Assembly (NCBI GenBank): GCA_019239815.1
Contig: JAFAZL010000843.1
Coordinates: 1-7,427 of the forward strand
Direction of reading: 5' to 3'
Origin: Acidobacteriota bacterium
GTDB taxonomy: Bacteria > Acidobacteriota > Terriglobia > Acidoferrales > UBA7541
DNA: 7,427 nucleotides
How positions within the stretch are numbered: position 1 is the first letter of the stretch; every line of letters starts with the position of its first letter. Positions 6,579 to 7,427 of this stretch are shown here, one piece after another. The position numbers and the translations under genes were made by a program. The notes beneath the pieces were generated by a model. It was given only the letters and a program-made list of their open reading frames with translations. It searched no databases and was not told where the DNA came from.

Positions 6579-6597
6579 ACGGATTCGAGTTTGTCAA
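6571..6597 (-). promoter_or_regulatory. Probable promoter of the padR-ADOP operon
   Basis: On the minus strand a consensus TTGACA (6592-6597) is followed after 15 bp by TATAGA (6571-6576), which lies in the upstream half of the inverted repeat. A start about seven bases downstream, near 6564, would leave a leader of only about 10 bases, just enough for the ribosome binding site. The 15-bp spacing is short; with 17 bp the -10 would be the weaker TAGATA. Confidence 0.5.
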
Positions 6598-6738
6598 CCG
6601 AATCTTCTGCACCTGAACTACTTGTCGGAAGAAAAAAAACTGCGAAACAATAACTCGGTGCGGTTAGGCACAAGTGGCGTTCAATTTCGCTTCGTTTGGT
6701 CGATGTAGTACTGTTCCTAAACTCGTTTGCCGTGCGCA
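6598..6738. other. Divergent intergenic region, padR / acyltransferase
   Basis: About 140 bp remain between the padR promoter and the acyltransferase start. It contains an A8 run (6631-6638 area) and patchy AT-rich sequence, but I could not place a convincing plus-strand promoter; TAGTAC near 6706 is a weak -10 candidate lacking a good -35. No open frame of note, RNA gene or repeat is visible. Confidence 0.3.
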
Positions 6739-7427
6739 ATGTCAACTAACACTATCGAGCAAGACGTCGCCGCGCGCGAAAACGGAGAGCGGTCGCTCTT
6801 ACCTTTCCGCTTTCATCGCATTCCAGAACTCGATGGATTTCGCGGCTTAGCCGTTCTGCTGGTTGTTGGAGGACATTATCTGGAATACCGAATGCCCCAG
6901 AATACTGCCCTCGATACGCTCCCCAAGTTAGGCGTTCTCTTGTTTTTTGTTTTGAGCGGATTCTTGATCACGGGTCTTCTGTATCGCGAGCGATTGGCAA
7001 CGGGCAAGATCAACTTCGGCGTCTTTTACATTCGCCGCATTCTTCGCCTCGCACCTGCATTTCTACTCTTCATCGGCGTGACGCTCGTTCTCATGCGGCT
7101 TGGTTTGATCACCGATGTGTCAAAGCGGGAGATCCTGGAATGTCTGTTTTACGTGCGAAATATCTTCGGGCATAGTCTCACTCTCGCGCACCTTTGGTCG
7201 CTTTCCCTCGAAGAGCAGTTTTACCTGCTCTGGCCGCTGGCGTTCTCATTGCTCGCGCTCAAGCGCAGTCCGGCGATTGTCCTTGGGGCGTGTTTGCTGT
7301 TCATGCTTTGGCGAGGGCTGGCGATTCACGCACAGCTATTTTTGTACTCAAGCGGTGTGTACTACGAGCGGCCCTACTTTCGCTTTGACTCGATTCTGAT
7401 CGGAGCATTTCTGATTCTCTGGTTGTC
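6739..7427 (+). CDS. Acyltransferase 3 family membrane protein (OafA/YrhL-type), 3' end outside window
   Basis: The first 229 residues of an integral membrane O-acyltransferase. The family moves acetyl or other acyl groups onto cell-surface sugars such as O-antigen, peptidoglycan, exopolysaccharide or glycolipid. After a hydrophilic N-terminus (1-27), PELDGFRGLAVLLVVGGHY carries the family R-X10-H motif (R35, H46) at the start of the first helix. Further marks are LFFVLSGFLITGLLYRE (68-84), FYIRRILRLAPAFLLFI (97-112), HLWSLSLEEQFYLLWPLAF (151-169, the conserved SLEEQFY loop) and RFDSILIGAFLI (215-226). At least five hydrophobic segments are visible. ATG 6739 is favoured because an in-frame TAA lies at 6718-6720; only a TTG at 6727 could extend it. 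No clear Shine-Dalgarno precedes the ATG. It is transcribed away from padR. Whether a C-terminal SGNH domain is present cannot be seen. Family sure; acceptor substrate unknown. Confidence 0.94.
   Translation, partial: MSTNTIEQDVAARENGERSLLPFRFHRIPELDGFRGLAVLLVVGGHYLEYRMPQNTALDTLPKLGVLLFFVLSGFLITGLLYRERLATGKINFGVFYIRRILRLAPAFLLFIGVTLVLMRLGLITDVSKREILECLFYVRNIFGHSLTLAHLWSLSLEEQFYLLWPLAFSLLALKRSPAIVLGACLLFMLWRGLAIHAQLFLYSSGVYYERPYFRFDSILIGAFLILWL

Overview
The window looks like ordinary chromosomal DNA from a free-living bacterium, most likely a member of the Acidobacteriota. The main pointer is a PadR regulator followed 9 bp later by a 928-residue duplicated MacB/FtsX-type permease with a PadR-linked N-terminal prefix and no adjacent ATPase. 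That arrangement (ADOP, Acidobacterial duplicated orphan permease) is characteristic of the phylum. The bactofilin with its MWKKED-type N-terminus and the GC-rich housekeeping genes fit. The assignment rests on gene types recognised by eye, not on a database search.

Layout. (1) 1-476, minus: the 5' end of a bactofilin gene that runs off the left edge. (2) 636-2323, minus: a galT-like nucleotidylyltransferase gene and a membrane-anchored DUF218 (YdcF/SanA/ElyC) gene, coupled by a 4-bp GTGA stop/start overlap. (3) 2619-3089, plus: tadA, the tRNA adenosine deaminase, preceded by an exact 11-bp direct repeat that abuts its start codon. (4) 3136-3360, plus: a REP-like palindrome and a complete tRNA-Ser(CGA) with encoded CCA. 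(5) 3414-6554, minus: the padR-ADOP operon, read from a promoter whose -10 region and ribosome binding site are both overlapped by a perfect 18-bp inverted repeat, probably the PadR operator. (6) 6739-7427, plus: the first 229 residues of an acyltransferase-3 (OafA/YrhL-type) membrane protein, cut by the right edge.

Working together. TadA and tRNA-Ser(CGA) are both translation components but are probably independent units. PadR is likely to repress its own operon and so control the permease. GalT-like protein and the DUF218 protein are translationally coupled, which suggests a link between sugar-nucleotide metabolism and the envelope. Bactofilin, the DUF218 protein, the ADOP permease and the acyltransferase are all envelope-associated, but nothing in the sequence ties them into one pathway.

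I found no CRISPR array, insertion sequence, phage gene or evident new multi-gene system. The points most worth a second look are regulatory: the PadR operator/promoter/RBS overlap, the repeat and possible leaderless start of tadA, and the REP-like palindrome. A Cys-to-Asp change at the expected metal site of the GalT-like protein is also notable.
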